DNA of 64,000 bases. Source: Pseudomonas sp. HR96 (lineage in GTDB: Bacteria; Pseudomonadota; Gammaproteobacteria; Pseudomonadales; Pseudomonadaceae). Shown piece by piece: positions 34,844-44,903 of this stretch. Within the stretch, counting starts at the first letter, position 1, and every line of letters begins with the position of its first letter. The translations under genes and the position numbers were made by a program. Location of the stretch: contig NZ_CP139141.1 of assembly GCF_034059295.1 (NCBI RefSeq), positions 558,001 to 622,000 on the forward strand, in the 5' to 3' direction. Under the pieces are notes generated by a model, which saw only the letters and a program-made list of their open reading frames with translations, searched no databases and had not been told where the DNA came from.

Positions 34844-36670
34844 TCAGCTTTGCACCGAGGCCATTTCCATCACCCGCCGATAAAACAACCACTCCTGTTC
34901 CAAAGCATGCGCCAGGTTCGCTGCCTGGCGAAAGCCATGGCGTTCCTGCGGGTAGAAATGGCCTTCAGCTGGGATGCCGTTGCTCTTCAGGGCTTCGAGC
35001 ATCGAGCGGGTCTGTTCGGGCACGACCACGGCGTCCAGCTCGCCATGGAAGAATATGACCGGCACCTTGATCTCTGCCGCGTGCAACAGCGGCGTACGTT
35101 GCCGGTAGCGTTCGGCATCGTCGATCGGGTCACCGATCAACCAGTCCAGATAGTCGCCTTCGAACTTGTGCGTGGCCTTGCCCAGGGCAATCGGGTCGCT
35201 GACGCCATACAGACTGGCGCCGGCGCGGAATACGTCGGCGAAGGCCAAGGCGCATAGGGTGGTGTAGCCGCCGGCGCTACCGCCGCGAATGAAGGCGCGT
35301 TGGCGGTCGATCAGGCCGCGCTCGGCCAGGTGGGCGACCACGGCGCAGGCGTCCTCGACATCGGCCACGCCCCATTGCAGATGCAAGGCCTGGCGGTAGG
35401 TTCGACCATAGCCGGTGCTGCCGCGATAGTTGAGGTCGGCCACGGCGAAGCCGCGCTGGGTCCAGTACTGGATGCGTGGGTCGAATACCGGGTAGCAGGC
35501 CGAAGTCGGGCCGCCGTGGATGAACACCACCAGCGGTGCGGGTGCGCCTGGCTTATCCGCATCTTCGGCAGCTGGGTAGAAGAAACCATGGGCTTGACCG
35601 TCGCCGCTGGGGTAGCGCAACGCTTGCGGCAGGCTGATGCGTTCGGCGGGCAACGGTGAGTGGCCGCCGGCCAGGACCTGGACCTTGCGGGTGCCCCGGT
35701 CGATCGCCACCACCGCGCTCGGTTGGCTGGGCGAGGCGACGATGGCGTAGAAATGCTGCGCGTCGATGGCCAATGAGCGAAATCGGCTGAAAGCGCCGCT
35801 GTACTCTTCGAGGGCGCCGTCCGGCGCGACCATGGCCAGGCGCGAGAAGCCTTCTTCGAACCAGCTTGCCAGGTAGCCGCTGTCCAGCGGCAACCAGCTG
35901 CTGGCGCCCAGCTGCCAGGGTGCAGCGGCATGATCCCCGGCGGCGGCCGGCAGCGGTGCCCAGCCGCCTGCCGCCTCGCCCCAGGGCTGCCAGAAGCCGG
36001 CCTCGTCACTCAGGCAGAACAGCCGCCCCTGGCGGTCGAAGCACGGCTGTTGCAGGCTTGCCCCCTCGGCGATACAGCGCGCCGGGGCGTTGCCGTCGCG
36101 GCACATCAGGCGGGTCAGGGTCCAGGGTTGATGCGGGCGAGCCCATTCGATCCAGGCCAGGCGCTGGCCATCGCTGCTGGTGACCGGCGAGGCGTAGAAA
36201 TCCGCCCCTTCGGCCAATACCTGCAGTTGCCCGTCACTCAGGGCCACGCTGACCAGGCGATGGTTGCTGCCGTCTTCCTGCACTGCCAGCACCTGCCCTG
36301 CCGAATACTCCAGCCCGCCATAGCGGCACTCGCCCTCGGTCAGGGCCAGCGGGGCGCTGCCATCGAGCGCCTGGCGGTACAGCTGCTGGTCGCTTTCGTT
36401 GACGAACACCAGCTCGTCGCCGGCAATGCAGAAGGCGCCGCCACCGTATTCATACACCCGGCTGCGGGCGCTGAAGCCGTCCGGGGTCAGGCGCAGCGCC
36501 TGGCCATCGCGCCACTGCCACAGGCGGCAGGCGCCATCCGCTGGGCGAAATTCATTCCAGAACACGCCCAGCGGGCCGGCCTTGAGCTCGGCGAAGTCGG
36601 TGCCGGCGGCAACAGCCTCGGCGGCGGAAAACAAGTCAGCTGCGGGCGATGATTCGTGAGTTTCGTTCAT
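34844..36670 (-). CDS. S9-family prolyl oligopeptidase-like peptidase linked to pqq genes
   Basis: A 608-residue serine peptidase with an N-terminal beta-propeller-like part and a C-terminal alpha/beta hydrolase. The nucleophile is in [16 protein letters not shown], the catalytic Asp in [13 protein letters not shown] and the His in ERHGFRQA. Earlier [15 protein letters not shown] is typical of DPP/acylaminoacyl peptidases. The ATG at 36670 overlaps the 3' end of pqqE by 35 bp, so it belongs to the pqq operon. Homologues after pqqE in other pseudomonads have been called pqqH or pqqM; a role in PQQ precursor peptide processing is plausible but not shown. No signal peptide is seen. Confidence 0.85.
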   Translation of the reverse strand: MNETHESSPAADLFSAAEAVAAGTDFAELKAGPLGVFWNEFRPADGACRLWQWRDGQALRLTPDGFSARSRVYEYGGGAFCIAGDELVFVNESDQQLYRQALDGSAPLALTEGECRYGGLEYSAGQVLAVQEDGSNHRLVSVALSDGQLQVLAEGADFYASPVTSSDGQRLAWIEWARPHQPWTLTRLMCRDGNAPARCIAEGASLQQPCFDRQGRLFCLSDEAGFWQPWGEAAGGWAPLPAAAGDHAAAPWQLGASSWLPLDSGYLASWFEEGFSRLAMVAPDGALEEYSGAFSRFRSLAIDAQHFYAIVASPSQPSAVVAIDRGTRKVQVLAGGHSPLPAERISLPQALRYPSGDGQAHGFFYPAAEDADKPGAPAPLVVFIHGGPTSACYPVFDPRIQYWTQRGFAVADLNYRGSTGYGRTYRQALHLQWGVADVEDACAVVAHLAERGLIDRQRAFIRGGSAGGYTTLCALAFADVFRAGASLYGVSDPIALGKATHKFEGDYLDWLIGDPIDDAERYRQRTPLLHAAEIKVPVIFFHGELDAVVVPEQTRSMLEALKSNGIPAEGHFYPQERHGFRQAANLAHALEQEWLFYRRVMEMASVQS

Positions 36671-37811
36671 TGCGAAAGGCCAGTTGTTCGATGGTCTGGG
36701 TGGCATGCTCGGCTTCTTCGCGAGCTTGCAGAATGACCCCATGATGCACCGATTTGCTGCACACCGGGTCGGCATTTGCCGCATCACCGGTGAGCATGAA
36801 CGCCTGGCAGCGGCAGCCGCCGAAGTCCTTTTCCTTTTCATCGCAGGAGCGGCAGGGTTCGGGCATCCACTCGTAGCCGCGAAAGCGGTTGAAGCCGAAC
36901 GAGTCATACCAGATGTGCTGCATGCTGTGCTCGCGCACATTGGGAAACTGCACCGGCATCTGCCGCGCGCCGTGGCAGGGCAGGGCTGTGCCGTCTGGGG
37001 TGACGGTGAGGAAGATGCTGCCCCAGCCATTCATGCAGGCCTTGGGCCGCTCTTCGTAATAGTCGGGGGTGACGAAGATCAGCTTGCAGGGGTTGCCGGC
37101 GGCTACCAGCTTCTCGCGGTACTCGTTGGTGATGCGCTCGGCGCGCACCAGCTGCTCGCGGGTCGGCAGCAGGCCGGCGCGGTTGAGTTCGGCCCAGCCG
37201 TAGAACTGGCAGGTGGCGAGTTCCACGAAGTCGGCTTCCAGCGCCACGCACAGCTCGATGATGCGGTCGATGCGGTCGATGTTGTGCCGGTGGGTGACGA
37301 AGTTCAGCACCATCGGGTAGCCGTGGGCCTTGACCGCGCGGGCCATTTCCAGCTTTTGCGCGAAGGCCTTCTTCGAGCCGGCCAGGAGGTTGTTGACCTG
37401 CTCGTCGCTGGCCTGGAAGCTGATCTGGATGTGGTCGAGCCCGGCTTGCTTGAAGTCGGCGATCTTCTGCTCGGTCAGGCCGATGCCCGAGGTGATCAGG
37501 TTGGTGTAGTACCCCAGCCGCCGCGCCTCGGCAATCAGCAAGGCCAGGTCCTGGCGCACCAGCGGCTCGCCGCCGGAGAAGCCGATCTGCGCGGCGCCCA
37601 TCTCGCGGGCCTCGCCCATGACCTTGAACCACTCTTCGGTGGTCAGCTCCTTGCCCTGGGCGGCGAAGTCCAGCGGGTTGGAGCAATACGGGCACTGCAA
37701 CGGGCAGCGATAGGTCAACTCGGCCAGCAGCCACAGCGGCAGGCCGATCGCAGGCGTCGGCGGAATGTACGGTCCGCCGGGCTCAGGCAAGTTCGATCCA
37801 GTGCTCTGCAC
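36636..37811 (-). CDS. pqqE: PqqA peptide cyclase (radical SAM)
   Basis: PqqE makes the Glu-Tyr carbon-carbon cross-link in PqqA, with PqqD as chaperone. The radical SAM cluster motif is [11 protein letters not shown] near residue 30. The C-terminal SPASM domain cysteines are in [17 protein letters not shown] and [16 protein letters not shown]. The start is GTG at 37811, with GGAGG 6 bp upstream; it overlaps the end of pqqD by 29 bp. The 391-residue length is slightly above the usual ~380. The peptidase gene overlaps its 3' end. Confidence 0.95.
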   Translation of the reverse strand: MQSTGSNLPEPGGPYIPPTPAIGLPLWLLAELTYRCPLQCPYCSNPLDFAAQGKELTTEEWFKVMGEAREMGAAQIGFSGGEPLVRQDLALLIAEARRLGYYTNLITSGIGLTEQKIADFKQAGLDHIQISFQASDEQVNNLLAGSKKAFAQKLEMARAVKAHGYPMVLNFVTHRHNIDRIDRIIELCVALEADFVELATCQFYGWAELNRAGLLPTREQLVRAERITNEYREKLVAAGNPCKLIFVTPDYYEERPKACMNGWGSIFLTVTPDGTALPCHGARQMPVQFPNVREHSMQHIWYDSFGFNRFRGYEWMPEPCRSCDEKEKDFGGCRCQAFMLTGDAANADPVCSKSVHHGVILQAREEAEHATQTIEQLAFRNERNSRIIARS

Positions 37812-38070
37812 GGGCCACCTCCATGAACTGCACGATGTCGTCGGCCAGCTCCGGCACACCGGGGAATTGGCGGTCCAGTTCGGCAATGATCGCGGCGACG
37901 TTGCGCTGGCCATCGATCAGGCCGCCGATGGCGCTGGCACTGTCGTTGAGTTTGATCATGCCCTCAGGATAGAGCAGCACGTGGCCTTTTTGCGCCGGCT
38001 CGTACTGGAAGCGGTAGCCCTGGCGCCATTTGGGCACCAGGCTTGTGTCGAACGCTTGAGCAAGGCTCAC
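37783..38070 (-). CDS. pqqD: PqqA binding protein
   Basis: A 95-residue RiPP recognition element that binds PqqA and presents it to PqqE. Blocks [20 protein letters not shown] and [13 protein letters not shown] are strongly conserved in PqqD. The start is a GTG at 38070 overlapping the pqqC TGA (GTGA), so translation is coupled; the first 12 residues are a little longer than usual. Confidence 0.95.
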   Translation of the reverse strand: MSLAQAFDTSLVPKWRQGYRFQYEPAQKGHVLLYPEGMIKLNDSASAIGGLIDGQRNVAAIIAELDRQFPGVPELADDIVQFMEVARAEHWIELA

Positions 38071-38816
38071 AGGGCAATCCCCTTATGCCAGACGCGCTGG
38101 TCGGTAACGCTGTGGTAGGGCGGGCGGTTCAGTTCGTAGGCCATGCTCATGGCGTCGAGCATGCTCCAGAGGATGTCCAGCTTGAACTGGAGGATTTCCA
38201 GCATGCGCTGCTGGCCCTCGGCCGTGGTGTAGTGCTGCAGGGTGATCGCCAGGCCGTGCTCGACGTCACGCCGGGCCTGGCCCAGGCGGGTACGGAAGTA
38301 CTCGTAGCCGGCCGGGTCGATCCAGGGGTAGTGCTGCGGCCAGCTGTCCAGGCGCGACTGGTGGATCTGCGGCGCGAACAGTTCGGTCAGCGAGCTGCTG
38401 GCGGCCTCCTGCCAGCTGGCCCGGCGGGCGAAGTTGACGTAGGCATCGACGGCGAAGCGCACCCCGGGCAGCACCAGCTCCTGGGAGCGCAGCTGGTCCG
38501 GATCCAGCCCCACCGCCTGGCCCAGGCGCAGCCAGGCTTCGATACCGCCGTCCTCGCCGGGCGCGCCATCGTGGTCGAGCAGGCGCTGAATCCACTCGCG
38601 GCGCACTTCGCGGTCCGGGCAGTTGGCGAGGATGGCCGCGTCCTTCATCGGGATGTTGACCTGATAATAGAAGCGGTTGGCGACCCAGCCCTGGATCTGC
38701 TCGCGCGTGGCACGGCCTTCGTACATCGCTACGTGGTAGGGATGATAGATGTGGTAATAGGCGCCCTTGGCGCGCAAGGCCTGTTCGAATTCGGCGGGGG
38801 AAAGCGGCTCGCTCAT
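38067..38816 (-). CDS. pqqC: Pyrroloquinoline-quinone synthase
   Basis: PqqC (249 residues) is a cofactorless oxidase that closes the ring and carries out the final eight-electron oxidation to PQQ. It belongs to the TenA/haem-oxygenase fold; visible blocks are [37 protein letters not shown] and [13 protein letters not shown]. The ATG at 38816 is chosen because TAGGAG is 5-6 bp upstream; an in-frame GTG at 38822 is too close to it. It lies 8 bp after pqqB and overlaps pqqD. Confidence 0.96.
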   Translation of the reverse strand: MSEPLSPAEFEQALRAKGAYYHIYHPYHVAMYEGRATREQIQGWVANRFYYQVNIPMKDAAILANCPDREVRREWIQRLLDHDGAPGEDGGIEAWLRLGQAVGLDPDQLRSQELVLPGVRFAVDAYVNFARRASWQEAASSSLTELFAPQIHQSRLDSWPQHYPWIDPAGYEYFRTRLGQARRDVEHGLAITLQHYTTAEGQQRMLEILQFKLDILWSMLDAMSMAYELNRPPYHSVTDQRVWHKGIAL

Positions 38817-38824
38817 GTTCACTC

Positions 38825-39736
38825 CTACAGCTCGATGCTCATGCCGTCATAGGCGACTTCGACATTGCGGCGCGCCAGTTCGGCGCGTTCGGCGGAGTCT
38901 TCATCGAGAATCGGGTTGGTGTTGTTGATGTGGATCAGCACCTTGCGCTGCTCGGGCAATTGCTCCAGTACCTCCAGCATGCCGCCTGGGCCACTCTGCG
39001 CCAGGTGACCCATCTCGCGGCCGGTGCGGGTGCCGACGCCACGGCGCTGCATTTCGTCGTCCTGCCACAAGGTGCCGTCGACCAGCAGCACGTCTGCTGC
39101 AGCCATGTGCGCCATCACCGCCTCGTCGACCTGGCCCAGGCCTGGGGCGTAGAACAACCGCCCGCCGCTGCGCAGGTCTTCGACGATCAGGCCAAGGTTA
39201 TCGCCCGGGTGCGGGTCGAAACGGTGTGGTGAGTAGGGCGGCGCAGCGCTGCGCAGCGGGAACGGGGTGAAGCGCAGGTTCGGGCAGGCGGGGATGACGA
39301 AACTGCCCTCAAGCTCGATGCGGTTCCACTGCAGGCCGCCGTTCCAGTGGCTCAACATGTTGAACAGCGGGAAACCGCTGGTCAGGTCCTGATGGACCAT
39401 ATCGGTGCACCAGACCTGGTGCGGGCAGCCTTCGCGCAGCATCAACAGGCCGGTGGTGTGGTCGATCTGGCTGTCCAGCAGGACAATGGCCTGGATGCCG
39501 GTGTCGCGCAGGGCGCGGCCCGGTTGCAGGGGGGCGAAGCTTTGCAGCTGGGCGCGGATGTCCGGCGAGGCGTTGCACAGGACCCAGTTGACGCCGTCAT
39601 CGGACAGCGCGATGGACGACTGGCTACGGGCCTGGGCGCGCAGGCTGCCGTCGCGAAAACCCGCGCAGTTGGCGCAGTTGCAGTTCCACTGGGGGAAGCC
39701 GCCGCCAGCGGCGGAGCCAAGAATCTGGACGTACAT
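38825..39736 (-). CDS. pqqB: PQQ biosynthesis protein PqqB (metallo-beta-lactamase fold)
   Basis: A 303-residue metallohydrolase-fold protein, opening [20 protein letters not shown] with a CNCANC cysteine cluster. [14 protein letters not shown] and [14 protein letters not shown] are further PqqB blocks. PqqB is reported to hydroxylate the tyrosine of the processed precursor. It is separated from pqqA by 85 bp that contains a terminator-like hairpin, which would make pqqA more abundant than the rest. Confidence 0.96.
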   Translation of the reverse strand: MYVQILGSAAGGGFPQWNCNCANCAGFRDGSLRAQARSQSSIALSDDGVNWVLCNASPDIRAQLQSFAPLQPGRALRDTGIQAIVLLDSQIDHTTGLLMLREGCPHQVWCTDMVHQDLTSGFPLFNMLSHWNGGLQWNRIELEGSFVIPACPNLRFTPFPLRSAAPPYSPHRFDPHPGDNLGLIVEDLRSGGRLFYAPGLGQVDEAVMAHMAAADVLLVDGTLWQDDEMQRRGVGTRTGREMGHLAQSGPGGMLEVLEQLPEQRKVLIHINNTNPILDEDSAERAELARRNVEVAYDGMSIEL

Positions 39737-39770
39737 GACGATCCTGTAGGGCAGAGGATGGAGACATCAG

Positions 39771-39805
39771 GCAAAAACAAAAACGCCCCGGCGGACCAGG
39801 GCGTT
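39771..39805 (-). terminator. Attenuator/partial terminator between pqqA and pqqB
   Basis: On the minus strand AACGCCC (39805-39799) pairs with GGGCGTT (39788-39782) around a 10-base loop, followed by TTTGTTTTT. It lies just after pqqA and before pqqB, where read-through would feed the biosynthetic genes. Confidence 0.75.
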
Positions 39806-39821
39806 GCACAGCCATTACAAA

Positions 39822-39893
39822 TCAGCGGCTTGCGAAGTACATGGTGACTTCAAAGCCGATACGCAGGTCGGTGTAGGCAGGTTTGGTCCACAT
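39822..39893 (-). CDS. pqqA: PQQ precursor peptide PqqA
   Basis: A 23-residue ribosomal peptide starting MWTKPAYTDLRIG. It carries the conserved cross-link pair Glu15 and Tyr19 in EVTMY; these two residues become PQQ itself. A start with AAGGAA a few bases upstream and position directly before pqqBCDE confirm it. It is well below common gene-caller length cut-offs. A hairpin terminator follows, giving a separate abundant short transcript. Confidence 0.96.
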   Translation of the reverse strand: MWTKPAYTDLRIGFEVTMYFASR

Positions 39894-40064
39894 GGGCATA
39901 TTCCTTCAGGTTGCTGGATGGCCGCCGGGGCGGGGTGACGACTACTACACATTTAGTCCATCTCGGCCAGAAGATGTTCAGATGCTTTGGGCGCTATGTT
40001 ACTAAATTTCTTTGTACCAAATGGTTAAATCTCCATGAAAGGCCTTTGCAGAATCGGTAACGAT

Positions 40065-42464
40065 TCAGCCTTGCGACAGCCAGCGCGGGGCGTCTACCCG
40101 GGCGTTGGCCAGCAGCAGTCGCCCCTCGTTGCCATCGATCAGTTGACGACCGGCGGCCTGCAGGCTGGCGCCGTTCTGTGCCTGCAAGGCCGCCTGCAGC
40201 GCCGCCGGATAATCTCCGCCTCGGCCCGCCAGATGGGCTTGCCACAGCCACTCGGTGGCGCGTTCCAATTCCATGTCATGCAGGTTGAAGCGGCCCGCCA
40301 TGTCTTCGGCCTGGGTTTTGATCAAGATGTCGGGCAATTCGGCGAGCAGCGCCGGTAGCTCGGCGATGAAGGTTTCGATATGTTCCAGCAGCGCGGCAAC
40401 CGGGGTGCCAGGCGACTGCACGCCGAACAGCAGGCCGCCGCGCCCGGCCAGCTGCCGCCAGCCGCTGAACACCGCATAGCCCAGCTGCAATTGCACCCGC
40501 AGGCGCTGGTAGAACGGCGCCTGGAGCAGCTGGGCCAGCAGGCGCCAGGCGGCCTCGTCGGCCAGATCGGCCGCAGGTGCCGGGCAGAACAGCAGCAGGG
40601 CATGCTCGCTGGAAGGGGTTGGTACCTGCACCTGGCGCCATTGCGCCCAAGACGCCAGTGCCCGGGTCGCACTGGCGTCTGCGCGGCCCGGCAGTGCCTG
40701 CAAGGCGGCGGCCAGCGCGGGTCGCTCGGCCTCGGCCAGGCCCAGCACCAGGCCGTCCCAGCGAGCGCCGGCCCAGGCGCTCGCCAGTGCTGCGGGTCCG
40801 TCCTCGGACCGGCTGGCGCGGGCGCCGGAATCGACGTGCTCGGCGAGCAGCGCCAGCAATTGGCGAATGGGCACCAACACCGGCGGCGTACTGCCGGCCT
40901 GCCAGGCGCTGGCCGGCGGTTGCCGCAGGGTGGTCACCGCGCTGGCGACCACGCTGGGCAGGGCCGCAGCTGCACCGCCGCACTCCAGGGTCCAGTCGCG
41001 GCCATGGCAGTGCAGCCGCAGCTTCACCCCGGCCTGTTCGGCTTCGGCCTGCACACCGGCGAGGGCGCGTTGCAAGGTCGCGGTCACCTCCTCGGGGGCG
41101 CGGGCCGCCAGACGCCAGCGCAGGCGCAGGCCGGCCAGCGGCCCCGGCGGACCGGCCTGCCAGGCCAGCGCCGACGGCCACGGCGGCACATGCCCGGGGC
41201 TGCGTGTGCCGCGCAGAAAACGGTTGCGCGGTGGCAGGCGCCAGCTGCTGTTTAGCGGCTGGTCGGGCGCGGCGGCGACGGGATGCAGCAGGGCTTCCGG
41301 GCGCAGTTGCGCGAGCAGTTCGCGCAAGGCCGGCAGGCCGTCGGCAGGGCCATCGTGCGCGTCGGGTTCGATCAGGCCGCGAGCCAGCTCCAGGGCTCCG
41401 GCCACCTGCCGGCGCCGCTCGCGCAGCAGCGCAGACTCTTCTCGCAGCGTCGGCCAGTCGTCGTGGGCGGCGAAGGCTTGCAGCCAGTCGAAGACGCGCG
41501 CGGCGATCGCGCCTTCATCCTCGGCGCGGGTACCGCCCAGGGCGATGCTGAGCAGCAGCTGATCGGCGAAACGGTAGTGGGTCTTGAGTTGCAGCGACTG
41601 CGCCCAGCCGCGCTGACGCAGCTCGGCCAGCAGCCCGCCGTCGTGGCCGCTGGCGACCCAAGTGGCGAGAAACTCCAGTGCCCAGCCCATGCCTCGCGGC
41701 GATGCCTGGCAGGCGAACAGCAGATCCAGGCGGCTGGCGTCGGGGCGCGGCGCCCCGGCTTGGCGCAGCTCGCCGCGCAGGGGTGGCGCCGGCGCCTGCA
41801 CTTGGCCGGGGCCTGGCGGCAGGGCCGTGGTGGCCCGTTCGGCCAGGGCCTGCAAGTGCGCCAGCGGCTGCGGCCCGACCAGGCACAGGCTCATCTGCCC
41901 GGTCTGGTAGTGGCCCTGGTAGAACTCGCGCAGGGCCTGCTGGAACGCCGCGCTCGGCACCCGCAGGCTGTAGCGGTTGCCGGCGTGGAAGGCGCGCAAC
42001 GGGTGGGCCGGATTCAGCGGCTGGATCAGCCAGAGGTCGTGGCGCGCCTGGGCGTCGCGGCTCCAGGCGATGAACTCGGCGTGCAGCACCTCACGTTCGC
42101 GCAGCTGCTCGGCGGCGCCCAGGCGCGGGTGCGCGAGCATGTCGCAGAGCCGCTCAAGGCCGGCGGCGAAGGAGGCCGGGGGCAGCTCGAAGAAGAAGTC
42201 GGTGCAGCGCTCGCGGGTGCTGGCGTTGAGCTGGCCGCCGTTGCGCTGAACGAACGGCATCAGTGCTTCGTCGCCCGAGAATCGTTGCCCGCCGAGGAAA
42301 AAAAGGTGCTCGAGAAAGTGCGCCAGACCCGGCCAGGCGGCGGGTACATCGTGGCTGCCGGCATGCACCCGGAGAAAGGCGGCGGCTTGCTTGAGATGGG
42401 GGACGTGGTGCAGTTGCACCGGGAGGCCGTTGGCGAGAGTCAGCGAATGTTGCTGAGGGGGCAT
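40065..42464 (-). CDS. pqqF: PqqF-type insulinase-family zinc protease
   Basis: A 799-residue M16 peptidase with the inverted zinc motif HFLEH (near residue 49) in GLAHFLEHLFFLGG and the downstream Glu in the EREVLHAEF block. It probably trims the cross-linked PqqA peptide. The ATG at 42464 starts MPPQQHSLTLANGLPV, the expected N-terminus; in-frame sequence upstream lacks family similarity, and the ribosome site is weak. It lies 171 bp upstream of pqqA on the same strand, the Pseudomonas order pqqF-pqqA-pqqBCDE. Confidence 0.93.
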   Translation of the reverse strand: MPPQQHSLTLANGLPVQLHHVPHLKQAAAFLRVHAGSHDVPAAWPGLAHFLEHLFFLGGQRFSGDEALMPFVQRNGGQLNASTRERCTDFFFELPPASFAAGLERLCDMLAHPRLGAAEQLREREVLHAEFIAWSRDAQARHDLWLIQPLNPAHPLRAFHAGNRYSLRVPSAAFQQALREFYQGHYQTGQMSLCLVGPQPLAHLQALAERATTALPPGPGQVQAPAPPLRGELRQAGAPRPDASRLDLLFACQASPRGMGWALEFLATWVASGHDGGLLAELRQRGWAQSLQLKTHYRFADQLLLSIALGGTRAEDEGAIAARVFDWLQAFAAHDDWPTLREESALLRERRRQVAGALELARGLIEPDAHDGPADGLPALRELLAQLRPEALLHPVAAAPDQPLNSSWRLPPRNRFLRGTRSPGHVPPWPSALAWQAGPPGPLAGLRLRWRLAARAPEEVTATLQRALAGVQAEAEQAGVKLRLHCHGRDWTLECGGAAAALPSVVASAVTTLRQPPASAWQAGSTPPVLVPIRQLLALLAEHVDSGARASRSEDGPAALASAWAGARWDGLVLGLAEAERPALAAALQALPGRADASATRALASWAQWRQVQVPTPSSEHALLLFCPAPAADLADEAAWRLLAQLLQAPFYQRLRVQLQLGYAVFSGWRQLAGRGGLLFGVQSPGTPVAALLEHIETFIAELPALLAELPDILIKTQAEDMAGRFNLHDMELERATEWLWQAHLAGRGGDYPAALQAALQAQNGASLQAAGRQLIDGNEGRLLLANARVDAPRWLSQG

Positions 42465-42490
42465 GAGCTTGCGTCGCCAGTGAGAAGTGT

Positions 42491-42560
42491 CGAAACCGGC
42501 CTGCGGCCTGTCGGGGCGTTGTCCCTCCCACATTGGACGTGGGAGGGGCAAGCGGTTTCG
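42491..42560. repeat. Nested inverted repeat between wcaJ-like and pqqF genes
   Basis: An inner perfect 9-bp stem (CCCTCCCAC 42523-42531, GTGGGAGGG 42539-42547) lies within an outer 8-bp pair (CGAAACCG 42491-42498, CGGTTTCG 42553-42560). It fills the gap between the exopolysaccharide block and pqqF and may terminate the former. Confidence 0.55.
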
Positions 42561-42571
42561 ACGATTCTAGA

Positions 42572-43981
42572 TCAGTACGCGTTCTTGTTCACAAAGCCTT
42601 TGAACAGGGTCAGGAAAATGATCTTGATGTCCATCCACACCGACCAGTGCTCGATGTACTCGAGGTCGAACTCGATGCGTTTCTGCATCTTGTCCAGGGT
42701 GTCGGTTTCGCCGCGCCAGCCGTTGACCTGAGCCCAGCCGGTGATGCCTGGCTTGACCTTGTGGCGCAGCATGTAACCGTTCACCTGGGTGCGATACTGC
42801 TCGTTGTGAGCCACCGCGTGCGGGCGCGGGCCGACGATGGACATGTCGCCCTTGAGCACGTTGAAGAACTGCGGCAGCTCGTCCAGCGAGGTCTTGCGCA
42901 GGATCGCGCCCAGCGGGGTGATGCGCGAGTCGCCGCGGCTGGCCTGGGTCACGGTGGCGCCGTTTTCCTGCACGCTCATGCTGCGGAATTTCCACACCAT
43001 GATCGGCCGGCCGTCGAGGCCATAGCGCGTCTGGCGGAACAGCACCGGGCCCTTGGAGGTGAACTTGATCGCTGCGGCGATGACCAGCAGCGGGATGGCG
43101 ATGATGGCCAGGATCATGCTCGACACCACGATGTCTTCCAGGCGCTTGATCAACGCGCTGGAGCCGTCCATGGGGCTGTCGACCAGGCTGATGCTGGTCA
43201 GGCCGTTGATGGTTTCGGCGCGAGCGTGCAGCAGGTCGAACATGAACACGTCAGGAATCAGGTACACCGACACCGTGGTGTCGCTCAGGCCGCGAACCAG
43301 TTCGAGAATGGCCGGCTCATGGCTCATCGACAGGGTGATGTAGACCTTGTCCAGGCGCCCGGCACGGGCATCGACCACCAGGCGGGCGAGACCGCCGATC
43401 ACCGGCACGCGCGACTCGAGGTCCGACTGGTCCATCGGCTGTGGGTGATCGTCGTAGAAGCCCATCAGGTGCAGGCCCATCCACGGGGCTTCGGAAATCG
43501 ACTGCGCCAGGCGCTCGCCGACTTGACCGGTGCCGACGATGGCCACGTTGCGGGTGTTGAAGCCGCGCCGACGCATGGTCTGCAGCACGCTGCGAAACAC
43601 CACGCGGTACAGGCACAGCACCACCAGCACGGAGACGAACCAGGTGAGTTTCTCCTGGTTGGGCGGGGTGTTGGGGTGCAGCAGCAGGTAATCGACCAGC
43701 ATCACCACGACGAAGGTCACGGCCCAGTAGTTGAACACCCGCAGCAGTTCGCGCTGTACGCGCTCGCCCCGCCAGGAGTGATACATCTTGTTGTACTCGG
43801 CCAGCCAGTGAAAGATCACCACGGCCAGCACCACCAGGGTGGCGGTGTCGCTGCCCAGGGTGCCGCCCAGCCAGTTGGCCCACCAGCTGCAAAGGACGAT
43901 GACGGCCATGTCGAGCAGGCGGTGCGCGACCGCCAGCACGGAATGGTGGGCGTTTAAAATACCCTTTGGTTTTGTGGACAT
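42572..43981 (-). CDS. WcaJ-type undecaprenyl-phosphate glucose phosphotransferase
   Basis: A 469-residue polyprenol-phosphate hexose-1-phosphate transferase, which would start exopolysaccharide repeat units by loading a sugar on the lipid carrier at the inner membrane. The N-terminal ~140 residues hold four or so membrane segments (LDMAVIVLCSWWANWLGGTL), then a CoA-binding-like domain (NVAIVGTGQVGERLAQSI). The catalytic domain from about 275 has TRYGLDGRPIMVWKFRSM, TSLDELPQFFNVLKGDMS and IVGPRPHAVAHNEQYR. It is the last gene of the exopolysaccharide block. No polymerase, flippase or other glycosyltransferase genes are alongside. Confidence 0.9.
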   Translation of the reverse strand: MSTKPKGILNAHHSVLAVAHRLLDMAVIVLCSWWANWLGGTLGSDTATLVVLAVVIFHWLAEYNKMYHSWRGERVQRELLRVFNYWAVTFVVVMLVDYLLLHPNTPPNQEKLTWFVSVLVVLCLYRVVFRSVLQTMRRRGFNTRNVAIVGTGQVGERLAQSISEAPWMGLHLMGFYDDHPQPMDQSDLESRVPVIGGLARLVVDARAGRLDKVYITLSMSHEPAILELVRGLSDTTVSVYLIPDVFMFDLLHARAETINGLTSISLVDSPMDGSSALIKRLEDIVVSSMILAIIAIPLLVIAAAIKFTSKGPVLFRQTRYGLDGRPIMVWKFRSMSVQENGATVTQASRGDSRITPLGAILRKTSLDELPQFFNVLKGDMSIVGPRPHAVAHNEQYRTQVNGYMLRHKVKPGITGWAQVNGWRGETDTLDKMQKRIEFDLEYIEHWSVWMDIKIIFLTLFKGFVNKNAY

Positions 43982-44228
43982 GGCATCTCCCTGCGGCCTG
44001 AGGCTCAGCGAAAAAGTGAGAAAGTACGAAAATCCTTTACGATTTGTTGCGGATCGCGCGTTCGGCTGACGCTAGGACCACAGAAACCCCTGGAACGATC
44101 CCTAGGAGTGGCAGAAAGCTATTAAATATCTCTAGATATTTCTACGCCATGTGTATTTCACTGAGGTTGCCCTGAAGACGTTATCGCCCGACGAACAACC
44201 GGCTTGAGCGGTTGTTCGGGCTGCGGCC

Positions 44229-44747
44229 TCAGAATGCGGCGAGTTGCGGCAGGCGCGACAAGGCGCTGCGCGGCATGACCACCCGCTGCTCGCGCTGCAA
44301 CAGGTTGAGCAGGATGACGGCACGCTCTTCACCGTCCTCGCAGAGGAAGATCGCCTGCACTTCGCTGTCGCCGGTGCGCACCAGCACGTGCTCGCCCTGG
44401 ACGAACCGCAGGTCGGGAGGCGCCGGTTGCGCCAGGCGCTGGCGGATCTGTTCGATCAGGGCGTCCTGCACCGGGCATGGCTGGCCGCCGAATGCCACGA
44501 CACGGCACACGCCGCGGGTCGAGCGGATCGGGTACCAGCTGTGTTCCTCGTCCATGCGAATGAACAGGTAGCCGGGAAACAACTCCTCCTCGTGCAGCCG
44601 TCGGTTCCTGCCTGCATCCAGGGGCGCCGAGCGCAACGGGCGGAAGCATTCGAACTGCTGGCGCTCGAGATGCTCCTGCGCGCGGGCTTCCTGGCGCGGC
44701 TTGGTCTGGATCAAATACCAATTGGCGTTACTGGCGAAGTCGTTCAT
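44229..44747 (-). CDS. RfaH-type specialised NusG paralogue (antiterminator)
   Basis: A 172-residue transcription elongation factor with an NGN domain (NWYLIQTKPRQEARAQEHLE, LFPGYLFIRMD) and a C-terminal KOW-type region (VQGEHVLVRTGDSEVQAIFL). Unlike housekeeping NusG it lies inside an exopolysaccharide block, as RfaH-like paralogues often do, and should suppress polarity in that operon after recruitment at an ops element. An ops-like sequence is present at 47201-47211. The ATG at 44747 is preferred over the in-frame TTG at 44753. It sits between the Wzc-like and WcaJ-like genes, with 156 bp and 247 bp gaps. Confidence 0.85.
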   Translation of the reverse strand: MNDFASNANWYLIQTKPRQEARAQEHLERQQFECFRPLRSAPLDAGRNRRLHEEELFPGYLFIRMDEEHSWYPIRSTRGVCRVVAFGGQPCPVQDALIEQIRQRLAQPAPPDLRFVQGEHVLVRTGDSEVQAIFLCEDGEERAVILLNLLQREQRVVMPRSALSRLPQLAAF

Positions 44748-44903
44748 GGGCAAGTCTCGACGTGAGTAGTTGGCACGCTGATCAACGGCACGGCGCTGTC
44801 AGGCGCGCTTGCGCGGCCTGACGGGGTGGAGCGGTAAAACCGCATCGATGCGGATCTGACGATCATGGCTGTGGTCCTTCAAGCCTCTTTCATGGCCGGT
44901 ACT

